Below are positions 30,168 through 39,508 of a stretch of DNA of 64,000 nucleotides, one piece after another. The translations under genes were made by a program, and so were the position numbers. Source of the stretch: Rhizobiaceae bacterium (GTDB lineage Bacteria > Pseudomonadota > Alphaproteobacteria > Rhizobiales > Rhizobiaceae); contig JAHBYY010000012.1 of the NCBI GenBank assembly GCA_019635715.1, forward strand, positions 1 to 64,000, in the 5' to 3' direction. The stretch's first letter is position 1. Each line of letters starts with the position of its first letter. Under the pieces are notes generated by a model. That model did no database searches and was not told where the DNA came from. It saw only the letters and a list, made by a program, of their open reading frames with translations.

Positions 30168-31781
30168 TCAGGCGACGGCGGCGATCGCCGGTCGGGTCTC
30201 CGCGGATCGCACGCCCTTGACCAGGTCGGCGCCCTTTTCGCCGATCATCATGGTCGGGCCGTTGGTGTTGCCGCTGATCAGCACGGGCATGATCGACGAG
30301 TCGATGACGCGCATGGCTTCGATGCCGCGCACTTTCAGCTCGGGGTCGACCACCGCCATCTCGTCGATGCCCATCTTGCAGGTGCCGACCGGATGGTAGT
30401 CGCAGCACGCATATTGGCGGATATAGGCCATGATCTCGTCGTCGGTTCGGGCGGCAGGGCCGGGCAGACGTTCGGTGTCGACGAATTTGGCGATCTCGCT
30501 CTGCGCCAGCACCTCGCGGATGATCCTCACCGATTTCAGCGCCATCGAGCGATCATAGGGATCGGCGAGATAGTTGGGGTCGACCAGCGGCGCGTCGGCC
30601 GGGTCGGACGATCTCAGCTTCACCGAGCCGATGCTTCGTGGCCTGAGGAAGGTCGAATTGACGGTGAAGCCGTGGCCATCGAGCCTCGTCTGGCCGCCGC
30701 GCACCACCATGGCCGGTGCGATATGGATCTGCAGGTCGGGCCTGCTCGCACCTTCGGTCTGGAAGAAGCCGCCGCCCTCGACGATCACCGAGGCCGCCGG
30801 GCCGTTGCGGTAGAGCAGCCAGCGCAGGCCGTGCAGCAGCGCTTTCGGATAGCGGTCCTGCCCGTCATAACTGATCGGGTCCTTCAGCGTGACATGCACG
30901 TTGCTGCACAAATGGTCCTGCAGGTTCCTGCCGACGCCCTTCAGGTCGGCGACCGGCGCGATGCCGAGCGCCTTCAGCTCGTCCGCCGGGCCGATGCCCG
31001 AGAGCATCAGCAGCCGCGGCGAGTTGATCGCGCCGGCCGAGACGATGACCTCGCGGGAAGCCCGCAAAATCTCCCGGTCGCGGCCCTCAGCCACCTCCAC
31101 GCCGACGGCGCGGCCGTTCTCCACCACGACGCGCCGAACCCGCGCATGCGTCTTCACCGTCAGGTTCGGCCGCCGGCGTACCGGGTGCAGGTAGGAGACG
31201 GCGGCCGAGCGACGCCGGCCGTCGCGGCAGGTCACCTGGTAGAAGCCGGCGCCGTACATCGTCTCGCCGTTGAAGTCGGGGTTGAAGGGCAGGCCGTATT
31301 GCTGGACGGCGCGGACGAACGCCCGGGTGAGCTGGTGCGGCCCGACCTGGTCGGACACCCAGAGCGGCCCGCCGACGCCGTGATAGCGGCCGACCAGCCG
31401 GTCATTGTCCTCGGACTTGCGGAAATAGGGCAGGATGTCCTCATAGGCCCAGCCCTCGTTTCCCAGCGCCGCCCAGTTGTCGTAGTCCTCCTTCTGGCAG
31501 CGAATGTAGATCATCGCATTGATCGAGCTGGAGCCGCCGAGCGTCTTGCCCTGCGGATACCATATCTCGCGGTTGTCGAGGTGCTTCTGCGGCACGGTGA
31601 AGAAGCGCCAGTTGACGCCGGGTCCGAACAGCTTGCCGATGCCGCCGGGGATATGAATCATCGGATTCCAGTCGCGGCTGCCGGCCTCCAGCAGCAGCAC
31701 CTTCACGTCCGGATCCTCGGAGAGCCGGTTTGCCAGAACGCAGCCGGCCGAACCCGCGCCGACGATGATGTAGTCCCACAT
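30168..31781 (-). CDS. GMC-family FAD oxidoreductase (choline dehydrogenase-like)
   Basis: A 537-residue GMC oxidoreductase. The dinucleotide motif GAGSAGCVLANRLSED is at about 8-23, the GMC signature GKTLGGSSSINAMIYIR at about 78-94, and the second signature SAGAINSPRLLMLSGIGP near 255. The catalytic His region is CDYHPVGTCKMG and the partner is in SGNTNGPTMMIGEKGADLV near the C-terminus. It oxidises a primary alcohol or polyol. The ATG at 31781 has GGAGGAAGAC upstream. It is the last gene of the LacI-linked ten-gene cluster. Confidence 0.92.
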   Translation of the reverse strand: MWDYIIVGAGSAGCVLANRLSEDPDVKVLLLEAGSRDWNPMIHIPGGIGKLFGPGVNWRFFTVPQKHLDNREIWYPQGKTLGGSSSINAMIYIRCQKEDYDNWAALGNEGWAYEDILPYFRKSEDNDRLVGRYHGVGGPLWVSDQVGPHQLTRAFVRAVQQYGLPFNPDFNGETMYGAGFYQVTCRDGRRRSAAVSYLHPVRRRPNLTVKTHARVRRVVVENGRAVGVEVAEGRDREILRASREVIVSAGAINSPRLLMLSGIGPADELKALGIAPVADLKGVGRNLQDHLCSNVHVTLKDPISYDGQDRYPKALLHGLRWLLYRNGPAASVIVEGGGFFQTEGASRPDLQIHIAPAMVVRGGQTRLDGHGFTVNSTFLRPRSIGSVKLRSSDPADAPLVDPNYLADPYDRSMALKSVRIIREVLAQSEIAKFVDTERLPGPAARTDDEIMAYIRQYACCDYHPVGTCKMGIDEMAVVDPELKVRGIEAMRVIDSSIMPVLISGNTNGPTMMIGEKGADLVKGVRSAETRPAIAAVA

Positions 31782-31830
31782 GTCTTCCTCCGCTCCGGGA
31801 TGCAGGGAGCCCCCTGCCCCACCGTCGGCT

Positions 31831-32607
31831 TCATTTTCCCTTGAACACCGGCGGCCGCTTTTCGGCGAACGCACGCAGGCCTTCCATCCGGTCTTCCGTG
31901 GCAAAGGCCTCGACGGTCAGCCGGTGCTCGATCCGCAGCCCGTCCTCGAGGCCGTTGTCGAACGCGGCAAGCACCGCCTTCTTGGCATAGGGCGTGATCG
32001 CCACCGACTGGCCGGCGATCGTGCCGGCAATCTCCAGCGCCCGCGGCAGAAGCCGCTCCGCCGCCACGACCTCGCTGACCAGTCCCTTGCGCTCGGCAAG
32101 ATGCGCGTCGACCATCTCGCCCGTCAGCACCATCTGCATGGCGAACGACTTGCCGACCAGGCGCGGCAGGCGCTGCGTCCCGCCGTCGCCCGGAAACGAG
32201 CCGATCCTGATCTCCGGCGTGGCAAACTTGGCGCCCTCGGCGGCGATGACGATGTCGCACAGAAGCGCCAGTTCCAGCCCGCCGCCGAGCGCGAAGCCGT
32301 TGATCGCGGCGATGAGCGGCTTCGGAAACTCCTGGATCGCGCGCCAGCGGGCGAGACGTTCCGGATCCGCATAGGAGGCCACCCCGCGCTCCAGCATGTC
32401 GGCGATGTCGGCGCCGACCGAGAAGGCGCGACCGGCCCCTGTCAGCACGACGCACCGCACCGTGCCGTCGGCGTTCGCTTCCGCCAGCCGGTCGCGGAGC
32501 TCTTCGAGCAACGCCTTCGACAGCGCATTGAGCTTGTCGGGGCGGGTCATCGTCAGAAGCAGAACGCCCGGCGCGGGCCGTTCGGCAAGCACGAGAGCAT
32601 CGGGCAT
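31831..32607 (-). CDS. enoyl-CoA hydratase/isomerase family protein
   Basis: A 258-residue crotonase. It has the oxyanion-hole segments AFSVGADIADM (about 60-70) and FALGGGLELALLCDIVIAAE (about 105-124), whose glutamate (about E111) corresponds to the first catalytic acid of hydratases. PEIRIGSFPGDGGTQRLPR holds the second acidic position (about E134). It acts on an acyl-CoA thioester, which fits the CoA-transferase at 40.3-41.6 kb. ATG 32607; it starts 3 bases after the DapA-like gene ends. Confidence 0.9.
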   Translation of the reverse strand: MPDALVLAERPAPGVLLLTMTRPDKLNALSKALLEELRDRLAEANADGTVRCVVLTGAGRAFSVGADIADMLERGVASYADPERLARWRAIQEFPKPLIAAINGFALGGGLELALLCDIVIAAEGAKFATPEIRIGSFPGDGGTQRLPRLVGKSFAMQMVLTGEMVDAHLAERKGLVSEVVAAERLLPRALEIAGTIAGQSVAITPYAKKAVLAAFDNGLEDGLRIEHRLTVEAFATEDRMEGLRAFAEKRPPVFKGK

Positions 32608-32610
32608 TTT

Positions 32611-33567
32611 TCAGGCGACCTTGCGATAGAGCGTTTCGGGCGTCAGCCCCGCCTGTGCCAACAGGCCGCGGATCTTGTCGATCTCGGCGGGCGTCGGCTG
32701 CATCAGCGGCGGCCGGACATGGGCCTGATCCAGCCGCCCAAGCAGGACAAGCGCTTCCTTCATGCGGTTGTGCATATCGAGGAGCGGCGCATCGTAAAAG
32801 GCTCTGACGGTCGGATAGATGCGGTCGTTGATCGCCTGGGCGGCCTTGAGGTCGCCGGCCTGGACGGCGCGGAACAGCGCCACCTGCAGATTGGCGATGA
32901 CGCTGCCGGCGCCCGACAGCAGCCCGTCGCAGCCGAGCGCCAGTGAACCAAGCAGCCAGGCGCTGTGCGTGGTCAGCGTGTTGACCGGCTGGTCCAGCGC
33001 CTTCAACTCCCGGATCTGGCGCTCGTGCAGATTGCCGTCGCCGCACTGGTCCTTGATCGCCCGGATGGAAGGGAAGCGCCGGCACAGCTCCAGCAGCGTC
33101 GGCAGCGGGTAGGCGAGGTTCGAGGCGAGCGGATACTGGAACAGGATGATCGGCAGGCGGGAGGCATCCGTGATGCGGCGCAGATGCTCGAAGATCATCT
33201 CGGGCCGCAGATGTCCGCCGAGGGTCATGAAGTCCGGCGGGAAGACCAGCAGCGCGTCGGCGCCTTCCCGCTCGGCATAGGCCGCAATGCGCGCCGCTTC
33301 CAGGCTGGAGTTGGTGTAGACGCCGACGATCAACGGCACGCGATCCTCGAGAGCCTCCTTCGTCACGACGATCGCCCGATACTGCTCTTCGATGGTGAGC
33401 GCGTGTACTTCGGCGGCATGGCCGTTGATGGTAATGCCGGAAATGCCCTCGACCGAGGCGATGTCGGCGAGGTGACGGCGATAGGCTTTCTCGTCGACCG
33501 CCAGATCCGTGTCGAATGGCATCAGGCAGGCGGGGATGACGCCCTTCGGCTTGAACGGTCTTTTCAT
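32611..33567 (-). CDS. DapA-family class I aldolase/dehydratase
   Basis: A 318-residue TIM barrel of the dihydrodipicolinate synthase/N-acetylneuraminate lyase family. The Schiff-base lysine is K172 in AIKDQCGDGN and the partner tyrosine is Y145 in ILFQYPLASN. The usual GTTGE substrate loop is NGHAAEV (about 48-54), so this is not DapA itself; a 2-keto acid lyase or dehydratase is more likely. ATG 33567. A structured terminator-like region separates it from rbsB-type gene, and the crotonase follows directly. Confidence 0.88.
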   Translation of the reverse strand: MKRPFKPKGVIPACLMPFDTDLAVDEKAYRRHLADIASVEGISGITINGHAAEVHALTIEEQYRAIVVTKEALEDRVPLIVGVYTNSSLEAARIAAYAEREGADALLVFPPDFMTLGGHLRPEMIFEHLRRITDASRLPIILFQYPLASNLAYPLPTLLELCRRFPSIRAIKDQCGDGNLHERQIRELKALDQPVNTLTTHSAWLLGSLALGCDGLLSGAGSVIANLQVALFRAVQAGDLKAAQAINDRIYPTVRAFYDAPLLDMHNRMKEALVLLGRLDQAHVRPPLMQPTPAEIDKIRGLLAQAGLTPETLYRKVA

Positions 33568-33586
33568 GGTCGCGAGTCCTTTGCTG

Positions 33587-33623
33587 AAAAGGCGGCCGCC
33601 ACGCCGGCAGGCGCGGCGGCCGC
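33587..33623 (-). terminator. intrinsic terminator/attenuator after binding-protein gene
   Basis: Read on the minus strand, GCGGCCGCC (33615-33623) pairs with GGCGGCCGC (33592-33600) to form a 9-bp stem, followed by TTTT (33587-33590). It lies 12 bases after the RbsB-type stop. It probably terminates part of the transcripts, reducing expression of the downstream DapA-like, crotonase and GMC genes. Confidence 0.55.
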
Positions 33624-33635
33624 GGGGAGGATGCC

Positions 33636-34583
33636 TCAGAAGCCCTTGCCGAGCATGTCCTTGATGTTCTCGGGCGTCACCGACACGGTCGGCAGCACGA
33701 TGTTCTCCGGGACCTCTTCGCCCTTGGCCACCTTGTAGGCGATCTCGATGCCTTCGGGCGCCACATAGGGATAGACGAAGGTCGCCGCGAGCTTGCCCTG
33801 GTCGATGGCCTGGAAGGCCGTCTCCTGTCCGTCGATGCCGACGACGGCCACATCCTTCAGCCGCCCCGCGGCTTCCAGCACCTGGATCGCGCCGAGCGCC
33901 ATCTCGTCATTGTGGGCATAGACGGCCTGGATCTCGCCCGGCCCGAAGCGCTGAACCATGTCCTCCATGAACTTCACCGCCTTGTCGCGGGTGTAGTCGC
34001 AATTCTGCGAGGCGACGACCTTCATGTCGGGGTGCTTGGCGATCGCCTCGGCGAAACCCTTGTTGCGGTCGATGGTGGCGGAGGCGCCGGCCGTGCCCTG
34101 CAGTTCGATGATGGCGCCCTTGCCGTCGAGCTTGCTTGCCAGGAACTCGCCCGCGCCGACGCCGAGCGGCAGGTTCTCGCCGCCGACATGGACGGTGACG
34201 GGCGTGTTGACCTTGCGGTCGAGGGTGACGACCTTGATGCCGCGTTCCATCGCGTCGCGCACCACGGGCGTCAGCGCCTGCTCGGTGAGCGGCGAGATCA
34301 TCAGCACCTGGATGCCCTGGGCCATCAGGCTTTCGACATCGGTCACCTGCTTGGCGGCGTCGTTGTTGCCGTCGGTGACGATCAGCTCGACGTCGGGATA
34401 GTGCTCGGCGGCGTACTTCTTGTTGCCCTCGACCATGGCGACACGCCAGGGATGGTTCATCGTCGCCTGGCTGAAGCCGATCTTGATCTTCTCCTGCGCG
34501 AGAGCTGGGCCCTGGAAGACCCCGGCGAAAGCCAGCGTGGCACCGAGGGCGGTGGCCTTGAGAAACTGTCTGCGATTGCTCAT
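33636..34583 (-). CDS. sugar ABC transporter substrate-binding protein (RbsB-like)
   Basis: A 315-residue periplasmic binding protein type 1, with a signal peptide (about 1-29, MSNRRQFLKATALG; Tat-like RRxFLK) and mature start QEKIKIGFSQ. Family segments: MNHPWRVAMVEGNKK, ISPLTEQALTPVVRDAMERGIKVVTLDR (around 95-122) and AVYAHNDEMALGAIQVLEAAG. The ATG at 34583 has GGAGGAG upstream. Together with the RbsC and RbsA-like genes it forms a monosaccharide importer. Confidence 0.93.
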   Translation of the reverse strand: MSNRRQFLKATALGATLAFAGVFQGPALAQEKIKIGFSQATMNHPWRVAMVEGNKKYAAEHYPDVELIVTDGNNDAAKQVTDVESLMAQGIQVLMISPLTEQALTPVVRDAMERGIKVVTLDRKVNTPVTVHVGGENLPLGVGAGEFLASKLDGKGAIIELQGTAGASATIDRNKGFAEAIAKHPDMKVVASQNCDYTRDKAVKFMEDMVQRFGPGEIQAVYAHNDEMALGAIQVLEAAGRLKDVAVVGIDGQETAFQAIDQGKLAATFVYPYVAPEGIEIAYKVAKGEEVPENIVLPTVSVTPENIKDMLGKGF

Positions 34584-34653
34584 TTCATTCTCCTCCGTTG
34601 AGTGTGGTTCAGGCGTTGCACTGGCGGACGGCATGCGCCGGCCGCCGCGTCGG

Positions 34654-35646
34654 TCATGACCGCCGGCGATGGCGATAGACCTCGAACATCACCGCCGCGA
34701 TGATGATCGCGCCCTTCACGATCTGCTGTGTGAAGGGCGAGATGCCGAGCAAATTCAGGATGTTGGCCATGACGGCGATGATCGCCGCACCAATCACGGT
34801 GCCGATCACGCCGCCCTCGCCGCCGAACAGGCTGGTGCCGCCGATGACGACGATCGAGATCGCCTCGAGCTCCAGATTGGTGCCGGCCGTCGGCTCGCCG
34901 ACGGTCAACCGAGATACGAAGATCAGGGCCGTCAATGCCGAAAGCACGCCCGAGATGATGTAGACCGACATCAGCACGCGCCGCACCGGGATGCCGGCGA
35001 GCCGCGCCGCCTCGGTGTTGGAGCCGACGGCATAGACCTGGCGTCCGAACGGCGTGTAGCGCAGCACCACGAAGGCACCGGCGGCGATGGCCGCGAAGAT
35101 CCAGATCGGAACCGGAATGCCGAGCAGGAAGCCTCCGCCGAGGAAGTAGAACGCGTCGGCGGCTTCCCCCAGCGTCTTGGGCTCGCCATTGGCGATCGTC
35201 ATGGCGATGCCGCGTCCCATGACCAGTGTGCCGAGCGTCATGATGAATGGCGGCATGCCGAAGAAGACGACGCCGGCGCCGTTGACGGCGCCGAACGCCG
35301 CGCCGATCGCCAGCGCGGCGAGCATGGTCAGCGGGATCGGCACGCCCGAAGCCAGCATCAGCGCCGAGGTCACCGCGACCACGCCGACGATCGAACCGAC
35401 CGAGAGATCGATGCCGCGCGTCAGGATGACGAAGGTCATGCCGACCGACACGATGCCGAACAACGCGACCTGGCGGCCCACATTGAGCAGGTTGCCGGTC
35501 TGGATGAAGCTCGGCGACAGGTAGACGGCGAAGGCGCAGAGCAGGATCAGCACCCACAGCAGGCCGAGGCTCTGGGCGAGGCTGCGCAAGCGGGCGAACG
35601 CGCCCGGCGCGGCGAGCGAGGTCTCCCTTGCCGTCATCTCCGTCAT
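34654..35646 (-). CDS. sugar ABC transporter permease (RbsC-like)
   Basis: A 330-residue permease with 8-10 hydrophobic helices and signature segments TFVILTRGIDLSVGSIVG (about 70-87), PPFIMTLGTLVMGRGIA and SIVVIGGTSLFGGEGGVIGTVIGA. The ATG at 35646 has GGGAGGAA upstream; an in-frame ATG at 35637 is an alternative. In most rbs-type operons it follows the ATPase directly; here aldehyde dehydrogenase and HAD genes lie between them. Confidence 0.93.
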   Translation of the reverse strand: MTEMTARETSLAAPGAFARLRSLAQSLGLLWVLILLCAFAVYLSPSFIQTGNLLNVGRQVALFGIVSVGMTFVILTRGIDLSVGSIVGVVAVTSALMLASGVPIPLTMLAALAIGAAFGAVNGAGVVFFGMPPFIMTLGTLVMGRGIAMTIANGEPKTLGEAADAFYFLGGGFLLGIPVPIWIFAAIAAGAFVVLRYTPFGRQVYAVGSNTEAARLAGIPVRRVLMSVYIISGVLSALTALIFVSRLTVGEPTAGTNLELEAISIVVIGGTSLFGGEGGVIGTVIGAAIIAVMANILNLLGISPFTQQIVKGAIIIAAVMFEVYRHRRRS

Positions 35647-35659
35647 TCCTTCCTCCCGT

Positions 35660-36481
35660 TCATTGCGCCGCAGCCGGCGCGGCGGCGCCGCGCATCAGCC
35701 AGGCCACCGCATCGGCGAGACCGCCCTCGTCGCAGCTCGGTGCGACAAAACGTGCGAGTTGCTTCACCGCCGCGGACGCGTTGCCGACGGTGACGGCCGT
35801 CCCCGCCCAGGCGAGCATTTCGAGATCGTTCTCGGCGTCCCCGGCCGCCGCGCAGGCCTGCGCGTCGAGGCCGAGGCCGGCGGCGACCGCCGCGGCGGCG
35901 CCCCGCTTCGAGACGCCGAGCGGTCCGATCTCCAGAAGCCGCGGATGCGAGGCGGAGACCGTCAGGCGGTCTTCGAGCTGGCTGCGCAGCGCCGCAAAAC
36001 GCTCCTGCGCCGACGGATCGGCCGAAACGCACATGATCTTGCCCGGCGCGCCGGGCAGCTTGTCGATCGTCTCGGCCACCGACAGCGTTTCGCCCGTCGC
36101 CGCCGCCTCGCGCGCGACCAGTTCGTCGTCGCCGAGCGCATGAATGCCCAGGCTCGTGAACCACATCGGACGAAGGCCGGCGTCATGCGCGGCGGCCATC
36201 GCGATCAGCGCGTCGCCGCGTGCGATGGGCTGGCTGGAGCGCTGGACGCCGGACGACACATTGCCGCTCCAGCCACCGTTGAAGCAGATGACGAGGTCGG
36301 CAACGCCGAGACGCTCTGCATAAGGCCGCACGCCGCGCGGCGAGCGCGCCGTCGCGAGCACGAGCTGGATGCCCGCCTCGCGTGCCGCGGCCAACGCGTC
36401 GGCGACGCGCTGCGGCAGCCTGTAGTCATGCGTCAGCAAAGTGCGGTCGACATCGCTGACGAGAAGGCGCGGAACGGCCAT
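35660..36481 (-). CDS. HAD-superfamily phosphatase (Cof/HAD-IIB type)
   Basis: A 273-residue Cof-type HAD hydrolase. Motif I is VSDVDRTLL with nucleophile D10 and D12; threonine motif II is ATARS (about 44-48); a C2 cap lies around 85-185; motif III is K near GVSKRG; motif IV is GDAENDLEML (about 222-231). The second residue of motif I (R instead of the usual G) is a small variation. It probably dephosphorylates a sugar phosphate. ATG 36481; 8 bases after the aldehyde dehydrogenase stop. Confidence 0.85.
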   Translation of the reverse strand: MAVPRLLVSDVDRTLLTHDYRLPQRVADALAAAREAGIQLVLATARSPRGVRPYAERLGVADLVICFNGGWSGNVSSGVQRSSQPIARGDALIAMAAAHDAGLRPMWFTSLGIHALGDDELVAREAAATGETLSVAETIDKLPGAPGKIMCVSADPSAQERFAALRSQLEDRLTVSASHPRLLEIGPLGVSKRGAAAAVAAGLGLDAQACAAAGDAENDLEMLAWAGTAVTVGNASAAVKQLARFVAPSCDEGGLADAVAWLMRGAAAPAAAQ

Positions 36482-36489
36482 GGCGCGCC

Positions 36490-37959
36490 TCAGACCGGAA
36501 AGACCGGAGCCCGCGGCCCGGTATGGATGAGCAGCGTCTTTAGCTGCGTGAACTCTTCGAACCCGGCCTGGCCCATCTCGTAGCCGAAGCCGGAACCCTT
36601 GACGCCGGTGAGCGGCAGTTGCGGCGCGCCGTCGATCACGGTGTTCGCCTGCACCCAGCCGCTCTTCAGGCGCTTCGCAACGGTGAGCACCGTGTCGATA
36701 TTCTTCGACCAGACGTAGTTGGAGAGGCCATAGGCCGTGTCGTTGGCGAGCCGCACGGCATCCTCCACCGTTTCGAAACGCGTCACGCTGAGCACCGGTC
36801 CGAAAATCTCCTCGCGGAAGATCGTCATGCCCGGCTCGACCCGGTCGAAGATCGTGGCTTCGTGGAAATGACCGGCGCTGCCCCCCGCGACTTTGCCGCC
36901 GAGAGCGAGCTCGGCGCCTTCCTCGATGCCGGTCCTGACCAGCCCGGCCACTTTGGCGAGATGCTGTTCGTCGATCAGCGCGCCGATGTCGGTGTCTTCG
37001 TCGAACGGATCGCCGACCTTCAGCCTGCGGGAGCGCTCCACCACCTTGGCGATGAAGTCGTCGGCAATGGAGGACTGCACGAACAGGCGCGAGCCGGAGA
37101 CGCAGCACTCGCCATTGTTGAAGAAGACGCCCATCAGCGCGCCGTCCACGGCGGCTTCGAGATCGGCGTCGGCGAAGACGATGTTGGCCGACTTGCCGCC
37201 CAGCTCCACCGACGACTTGACCAGATGGCGCGAGGTGTTGGCGACGACCCGGCTGCCGGTGCGCGTCGAGCCGGTGAAGGACACGAAGTCGATGCCCGGA
37301 TGCGCGGTGAGATGGTCGCCGACCGTCGCGCCGTATCCGCTGACCACGTTGAAGACGCCTGCCGGCAGGCCGGCTTCCGCCGCGAGTGCGGCAATCTCGA
37401 AGGCCGAGCCCGAGGTGAATTCCGACGGCTTGAGCACCACCGCGCAGCCCGCCGCCAGCGCGAACGGCACCTTCTGCGACAGGATCAGCGCCGGAAAATT
37501 CCACGGCGTCACCAGCGCGACGACACCTACCGCTTCGCGGGTCAGCAGCGCCGTCTTGCCGGCGCCTATATTGGTATAGACGGAGCCCGCCATCTGCATG
37601 GCAAGCGAGGCCGCATAGCGCGTCAGGCCGACCGCGCCGTCGATGTCGCCGCGCGCGAAGCGGATCGGCTTGCCGACCTCCTCGACCTCGATGCGGGCCA
37701 GCCGCTCGCGGTTGTCGCGGATGAGGTCGGCCAGCCGGTTGAGGACCTCCGCCCGTTGCAGGCCGCTCATGCGCGGCCACGGTCCCTGCTCGAAGGCCGC
37801 ACGTGCCGCCTCGACCGCCAGATCGATGTCGTCGGGCGTCCCTTCGGCATAGCGGGCGACCAGACGGCCGCCGGCGGGCGAACGGCGCTCGATCGCGCCG
37901 CGCCCGGCACCATCGACGACCTCTCCGCCGATGAAGTGATGGTAGCTTCGTGTGCTCAT
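36490..37959 (-). CDS. NAD(P)-dependent aldehyde dehydrogenase
   Basis: A 489-residue aldehyde dehydrogenase. VTPWNFPALILSQKVPFAL (about 148-166), SFTGSTRTGS (cofactor), ELGGKS (general base glutamate at about 250) and NNGECCVSGSR carry the active site; the catalytic cysteine is the second Cys, at about 285. The C-terminal GVKGSGFGYEMG is typical. It probably oxidises the aldehyde made by the GMC oxidase or the aldolase encoded in the same cluster. The ATG at 37959 starts 9 bases after the RbsA-like gene. Confidence 0.93.
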   Translation of the reverse strand: MSTRSYHHFIGGEVVDGAGRGAIERRSPAGGRLVARYAEGTPDDIDLAVEAARAAFEQGPWPRMSGLQRAEVLNRLADLIRDNRERLARIEVEEVGKPIRFARGDIDGAVGLTRYAASLAMQMAGSVYTNIGAGKTALLTREAVGVVALVTPWNFPALILSQKVPFALAAGCAVVLKPSEFTSGSAFEIAALAAEAGLPAGVFNVVSGYGATVGDHLTAHPGIDFVSFTGSTRTGSRVVANTSRHLVKSSVELGGKSANIVFADADLEAAVDGALMGVFFNNGECCVSGSRLFVQSSIADDFIAKVVERSRRLKVGDPFDEDTDIGALIDEQHLAKVAGLVRTGIEEGAELALGGKVAGGSAGHFHEATIFDRVEPGMTIFREEIFGPVLSVTRFETVEDAVRLANDTAYGLSNYVWSKNIDTVLTVAKRLKSGWVQANTVIDGAPQLPLTGVKGSGFGYEMGQAGFEEFTQLKTLLIHTGPRAPVFPV

Positions 37960-37968
37960 CCCCGCCCC

Positions 37969-39462
37969 CTACTGCCAGACCGCATGCGCCATGATCGTCT
38001 CCTCGGTCGCGCCGCTTCCATCGAGCACGGCGGCGACCGTTCCCTCGCGCATGACGACGATGCGGTGGCACAGCCCGAGAACCTCGGGCAGCTCGGACGA
38101 CACCATGACGACGCTGGCGCCGCGGCCGGCGGTCAGCTCGACCAGCAGGTCGTAGATGTCGCGCTTGGCGGCGACATCGACGCCGCGCGTCGGCTCATCG
38201 ACGAGCAGGATGTCGGTGCCGGCATGCAGTTGCCTGGCGATGCCGCATTTCTGCTGGTTGCCGCCCGACAGCGTGCGTACCTTGGTATGCACGCTCGGCG
38301 TCTTGATGCGCATCTGCCGGACGAACCGCGACACCGCCTCGTCCTCGCGGCGTCCGCTGATCAGCCCGCCGCCGGTCAGCTCGCCGAGCGCACAGACGGT
38401 GACGTTGAAGGCGACCGACTGATCGAGGAACAGGCCCTCGGTCTTGCGGTCCTCCGGCAGCAAGCCGATGCCGTGGGCAAGCCCGTGGCGCGGTCCGTCG
38501 ATCGACACCGGCCGGCCGTCGATGCGGATCTCGCCGCCGTCGATCCGGTCGGCGCCGGCGATGGCGCGCAGGACTTCGGTTCGCCCCGAGCCGGCAAGGC
38601 CGCAGATCCCGACGATCTCGCCGCGCCTGACGTCGAAGGAGATATCCTTCAGCACGCCCCTGCGGGACAGATTGCGGACATCGAGCCGTATCTCCTGTCC
38701 GGCCTCGGCGCGTGGCGGAAAGATGTCCCTGATCTCGCGCCCGACCATGTGCCGGACGAGATCGGCCGTGCTGGTCTCGGCGATCGGCATCGAGGCGACC
38801 ACCTGCCCGTCGCGCAGCACCGTCACCTCGTCGCAGATCTCGTAGAGCTCCTTCAGGCGATGCGTGATGTAGATGAAGGAGACGCCGCTCTCCCGGCTGA
38901 GCCGCCGGATGGTCGCGAACAGGTGTTCCAGCTCGGCATCGCCCAGCACCGCCGACGGCTCGTCGAGAACGACGATGCGCGCGTCGCGCGCGATCGCCTT
39001 GGCGATCTCCACCATCTGGCGCTGCGCCACGCTGATCGAATCGATGCGGGCCGCCGGATCGACGCGGAAACCCAGCCGATCGAGCACTCTTGCCGCCTCG
39101 GCCCTGGCCCGGCGCCAGTCGATCAGTCCGAGGCGCGTGCGCGGCAGGCGGCCGAGGAAGATGTTCTCGGCGACGGTCAGGTGCGGCGCCTGCGCCAGCT
39201 CCTGGTAGATGACCGCGATGCCGAGCTCCAGCATGCGGTCCGGCGTCGGCGCGGGAACGCGCGCGCCGGCGATGACCACCTCGCCCTCGTCGGCGTGAAA
39301 GGCGCCGGCCAGCACGCGCATCAGCGTCGACTTGCCGGCCCCGTTCTCGCCGATGAAGCCATGCACGCTCCCCTTGCGCACGGCGAAGCTCACATCGTTC
39401 AGCGCGTGCACGCCGGGGAACCGCTTGTGGATGCCGCGCATCTCCAGGATCGTCTGGTTCAT
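37969..39462 (-). CDS. sugar ABC transporter ATP-binding protein (RbsA/XylG-like)
   Basis: A 497-residue tandem ATPase. Domain 1 has Walker A GENGAGKST (38-46), Q-loop IYQELAQAPH, a signature in SVAQRQMVEIAKAI and Walker B IVVLDEPSAVL. Domain 2 has the degenerate Walker A GLAGSGRTEVL (around 280), LSGGNQQKCGIAR and ILLVDEPTRGVD. A degenerate second Walker A is normal for this family. ATG 39462. It is the first gene after the operator at 39475-39492 and probably has its own promoter. Confidence 0.94.
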   Translation of the reverse strand: MNQTILEMRGIHKRFPGVHALNDVSFAVRKGSVHGFIGENGAGKSTLMRVLAGAFHADEGEVVIAGARVPAPTPDRMLELGIAVIYQELAQAPHLTVAENIFLGRLPRTRLGLIDWRRARAEAARVLDRLGFRVDPAARIDSISVAQRQMVEIAKAIARDARIVVLDEPSAVLGDAELEHLFATIRRLSRESGVSFIYITHRLKELYEICDEVTVLRDGQVVASMPIAETSTADLVRHMVGREIRDIFPPRAEAGQEIRLDVRNLSRRGVLKDISFDVRRGEIVGICGLAGSGRTEVLRAIAGADRIDGGEIRIDGRPVSIDGPRHGLAHGIGLLPEDRKTEGLFLDQSVAFNVTVCALGELTGGGLISGRREDEAVSRFVRQMRIKTPSVHTKVRTLSGGNQQKCGIARQLHAGTDILLVDEPTRGVDVAAKRDIYDLLVELTAGRGASVVMVSSELPEVLGLCHRIVVMREGTVAAVLDGSGATEETIMAHAVWQ

Positions 39463-39474
39463 TGGCCCATCTTC

Positions 39475-39492
39475 CGAGAAATCGTTTTCTCA
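39475..39492. promoter_or_regulatory. LacI-type operator, copy 1
   Basis: CGAGAAATCGTTTTCTCA matches the LacI-family palindrome NGAGAAANCGNTTTCTCN with one mispaired position. It lies 12 bases upstream of the RbsA-type start. A possible -10 GATACT (minus strand, 39495-39500) is adjacent. It closely matches the sites at 41594 and 41692. Confidence 0.7.
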
Positions 39493-39508
39493 GCAGTATC
39501 AAAAAAGC